A stretch of DNA of 64,000 bases from Sphingomonas sp. QA11 (lineage in GTDB: Bacteria; Pseudomonadota; Alphaproteobacteria; Sphingomonadales; Sphingomonadaceae), in contig NZ_CP098774.1 in assembly GCF_028473665.1 (NCBI RefSeq), positions 4,955,501 through 5,019,500 of the forward strand, given 5' to 3'. Positions 62,301-64,000 of the stretch are shown piece by piece. The notes beneath the pieces are model-generated. The model saw only the letters and a list, made by a program, of their open reading frames with translations, had not been told where the DNA came from and ran no database searches. How positions within the stretch are numbered: the first letter of the stretch is position 1; each line of letters begins with the position of its first letter. Position numbers and translations under genes: made by a program.

Positions 62301-63241
62301 AGGCGCTTGCCGAACCAGTGCGGAGTCACATCCGCCTCGATCAGCGGGTTGTCGGTGTCGATATGCCCCTCCGGGTCGAGATGGATCAGCACTTCGACCT
62401 TGGGGAATTGCTTGCGGATCTTCGCCTCGACCGCGTCCATCACGACATGCGCATCGGCCACCGTCATCTGCGGCGCGACATACATGTGGAACTGCGCGAA
62501 ATCATGGCTGCCCGACCGGCGGGTGCGGAAATCATGGATGCCGCGAAGCTCCGGATGCTGCGCTGCCGCCTCGATGAAGCGCTTGCGCTCCTCCTCCGGC
62601 CATTCCTTGTCCATCAGTTGGTCGATCGCGTTGCTCGACGCGCGAAACGCCCCGAAGGCGAGCCACGCGGCGATGACGATGCCGAACAGCGGGTCGGCAT
62701 TGCTCCAGCCGACATATTGGTCGAGCACCAAAGCGAGGATCACCGACCCGTTCAGCAGCACGTCGGACTGGTAATGCATATTGTCCGCCATGATCGCGAC
62801 CGATCCGGTGCGGCGGATGACGCTGCGCTGATAAACCAGCAGCACCAGCGTCGCGAGGATCGCGACGATCGATACGCCAATGCCGAAGTCAGCATCCCGC
62901 GTCGGGTTGCTCTCGCCGAACGCCAGGATCGCCCGCCACGCTATGGCGGCTGCCGACGCGGTGATCAGCATGACCTGGAACAGGGCCGCCAGCGCTTCCG
63001 CCTTGCCATGGCCGAAACGATGGTCGTGATCGGCCGGCGTCGCGGCGAGGCGGACGCCGTAGAGCGTGACCAGCGAGGCGAGCAGGTCTAGCCCGGTATC
63101 GGCCAGCGAGCCGAGCATCGCGACCGATCCGGTATGCCACGCGGCGTATCCCTTCAGCGCTAGCAGGAACAGCGCCATCGCCACGCTGGCGATGGCGGCG
63201 CGCACGGCATAGGGAATGGCGCGGCGCTGGTCCTCGGTCAC
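62297..63241 (-). CDS. Cation diffusion facilitator (FieF-like) metal efflux protein
   Basis: A 314-residue CDF transporter. Helices begin at AAIASVAMALFLLALKGYAAW; metal site residues are in GSVAMLGSLADTGLDLLASLVTLYGVR, DHDHRFGHGKAEALAALFQ and VAIMADNMHYQSDVLLNGSVI. The cytoplasmic His-rich domain FRTRRSGSHDFAQFHMYVAP follows. Exports Fe, Zn or similar. GTG 63241 overlaps the pdxH stop (GTGA); the longer frame into pdxH is rejected. Confidence 0.93.
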   Translation of the reverse strand: MTEDQRRAIPYAVRAAIASVAMALFLLALKGYAAWHTGSVAMLGSLADTGLDLLASLVTLYGVRLAATPADHDHRFGHGKAEALAALFQVMLITASAAAIAWRAILAFGESNPTRDADFGIGVSIVAILATLVLLVYQRSVIRRTGSVAIMADNMHYQSDVLLNGSVILALVLDQYVGWSNADPLFGIVIAAWLAFGAFRASSNAIDQLMDKEWPEEERKRFIEAAAQHPELRGIHDFRTRRSGSHDFAQFHMYVAPQMTVADAHVVMDAVEAKIRKQFPKVEVLIHLDPEGHIDTDNPLIEADVTPHWFGKRL

Positions 63242-63816
63242 GGGTATAGCAGCCCTTCGCTCCAGCCGTCTCCGGCGTGGACGAACAGGCGGCGCTCGTG
63301 AAGCCGGTGCGCGCAGTCCTGCCAGAATTCGATCCGGTCCGGGGTCAGCCGGTATCCGCCCCAATGCGGCGGCCGTGGCACGTCGCGGCCTGCGAAGCGT
63401 GCCTCGACCTCCGCGAACCGCGCCTCGAACGTGTCGCGTGCATCAAGTGGCCGCGACTGGTCGGACGCCCAGGCGCCAAGTTGCGAGTCCCGGCTGCGGC
63501 TCGCGAAATAGGCATCGGATTCGGCGTCGGTGGCGAAGGCCAGGCTGCCCTCGATCCGGATCTGCCGCCGAAGCGACTTCCAGTGGAACAGCAGGGCCGC
63601 GTGCGGATTGGCCGTCATCTCGCCGGCCTTGCGGCTCTCGCGGTTGGTGTAGAAGACGAAGCCGTCGGGCCCATGGCCCTTGAGCAGGACCATTCGTACG
63701 GAGGGGCGCCCGTCGCCGTCCGCCGTGGCCAGCGCCATCGCGTTCGAATCGTTCGGCTCGGTCTCGCGCGCCTCGGCGTACCAGGCATCGAACAGCTTGA
63801 AAGGGTCTTCCACCAT
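63238..63816 (-). CDS. pdxH: Pyridoxamine 5'-phosphate oxidase
   Basis: A 192-residue FMN enzyme making pyridoxal phosphate. It has the N-terminal EDPFKLFDAWYAEARETEPNDSNAMALATA, FMN-binding RPSVRMVLLKGHGPDGFVFYTNRESRKAGEM, ALLFHWKSLRRQIRIEGS, and the C-terminal WGGYRLTPDRIEFWQDCAHRLHERRLF. ATG 63816 is chosen over 63846 because it gives the normal N-terminus. First gene of the overlapping pdxH-fieF-phzF set; diverges from ku. Confidence 0.96.
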   Translation of the reverse strand: MVEDPFKLFDAWYAEARETEPNDSNAMALATADGDGRPSVRMVLLKGHGPDGFVFYTNRESRKAGEMTANPHAALLFHWKSLRRQIRIEGSLAFATDAESDAYFASRSRDSQLGAWASDQSRPLDARDTFEARFAEVEARFAGRDVPRPPHWGGYRLTPDRIEFWQDCAHRLHERRLFVHAGDGWSEGLLYP

Positions 63817-63969
63817 GGCCTGAGCTTTACGGCCGGCTCGATCCACTGTCGAGGAACGGAACGACGCCGCGTCTCCGATTCTGGGGGCCGGCCGGCACGG
63901 GGGCGATGCGCAGCGGAACGAGTCCGCTGCTCATCGATTGAATCGGTTTCGCAACGAAGGAACCGGCAC

Positions 63970-64000
63970 ATGGCCGCACGCGCCTATTGGCAGGGACAGA
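63970..64000 (+). CDS. ku: Ku protein, first ten codons (cut by window end)
   Basis: The last 31 bases read MAARAYWQGQ, the highly conserved start of bacterial Ku proteins, which bind double-strand ends and recruit LigD for non-homologous end joining. AAGGAA lies seven bases before the ATG. Only the N-terminus is visible, so the call rests on a short but characteristic match. Confidence 0.75.
   Translation, partial: MAARAYWQGQ

Noticed and set aside
60459..62774. 771-codon + strand frame over the ocd-like, phzF and fieF genes
   Set aside because: Covers three opposite-strand genes with clear motifs; its own translation has none.

Overview
The window is a G+C-rich, gene-dense bacterial chromosome segment. 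Gene content points to an alphaproteobacterium, most likely a sphingomonad (Sphingomonas or close relative). The supporting features are a cysteine-free L36, a GapR/DUF2312 protein, DUF1244, DUF2312 and DUF3667 proteins, an EI-Ntr (PtsP), many GTG/TTG starts with 4-bp ATGA/GTGA/TTGA gene overlaps, and several families of G+C-rich intergenic palindromes. The species assignment is an inference from gene families and style, not from an alignment.

Layout. 1-4.1 kb: the 3' part of a penicillin-acylase-family gene, a large secreted M16 protease and a small beta-rich hypothetical. 4.1-9.1 kb: purE-purK, gpmA, a dienelactone hydrolase, a cytosolic M14 carboxypeptidase and a DUF4136 lipoprotein. 9.2-12.9 kb: rpmJ (zinc-free L36, too short for ordinary ORF calling), a HAD phosphatase, a repeat-rich 355-bp gap, a Phd/PIN toxin-antitoxin pair whose toxin shares its stop tetranucleotide with pyk, then pyk and DUF1244. 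13-19 kb: gapR, a YebC factor and the ruvC-ruvA...ruvB Holliday-junction set, interrupted by an ABM-domain protein, a 2-hydroxyacid dehydrogenase and a proline-repeat RcnB-like protein. 19-27 kb: ptsP, a RodZ-like protein, cpoB-tilS-ftsH. 27-37 kb: DUF3667, proA, an aldo/keto reductase, an RHH/ParE toxin-antitoxin pair fused by overlap to nadD, then rsfS-rlmH-envC-ctpA-dsbB-coq7, which reads as one long co-oriented run. 37-41.4 kb: small secreted and membrane proteins, a DJ-1/PfpI protein, an 88-codon ORF and a subclass B3 metallo-beta-lactamase of the Glu116 type.

41.4-44.5 kb looks like accessory DNA: a visibly A+T-richer methyltransferase gene, an amidohydrolase, a 61-residue membrane protein and 540 bp without a supportable gene. 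44.5-51 kb: DedA, then rpiA-tkt-tal-gnd, which covers the non-oxidative pentose-phosphate branch plus 6-phosphogluconate dehydrogenase, with a Cof-type HAD phosphatase starting on the base after the gnd stop. 51-64 kb: an SBF-like transporter, a gamma-glutamyltransferase-family protein overlapping guanine deaminase, a LysR regulator divergent from a tandem GNAT protein, a serine hydrolase, a possible Ntn-hydrolase-like orphan, an ornithine-cyclodeaminase-family gene, the overlapping pdxH-fieF-phzF set and, at the right edge, the first ten codons of a Ku (NHEJ) gene.

No rRNA, tRNA, CRISPR array, transposase or prophage was seen. The most unusual points are the two toxin-antitoxin modules physically interlocked with core metabolic genes (pyk and nadD), the B3-E metallo-beta-lactamase with an in-frame ORF behind its stop, the repeat cluster upstream of the first toxin-antitoxin module, and the A+T-rich methyltransferase locus.
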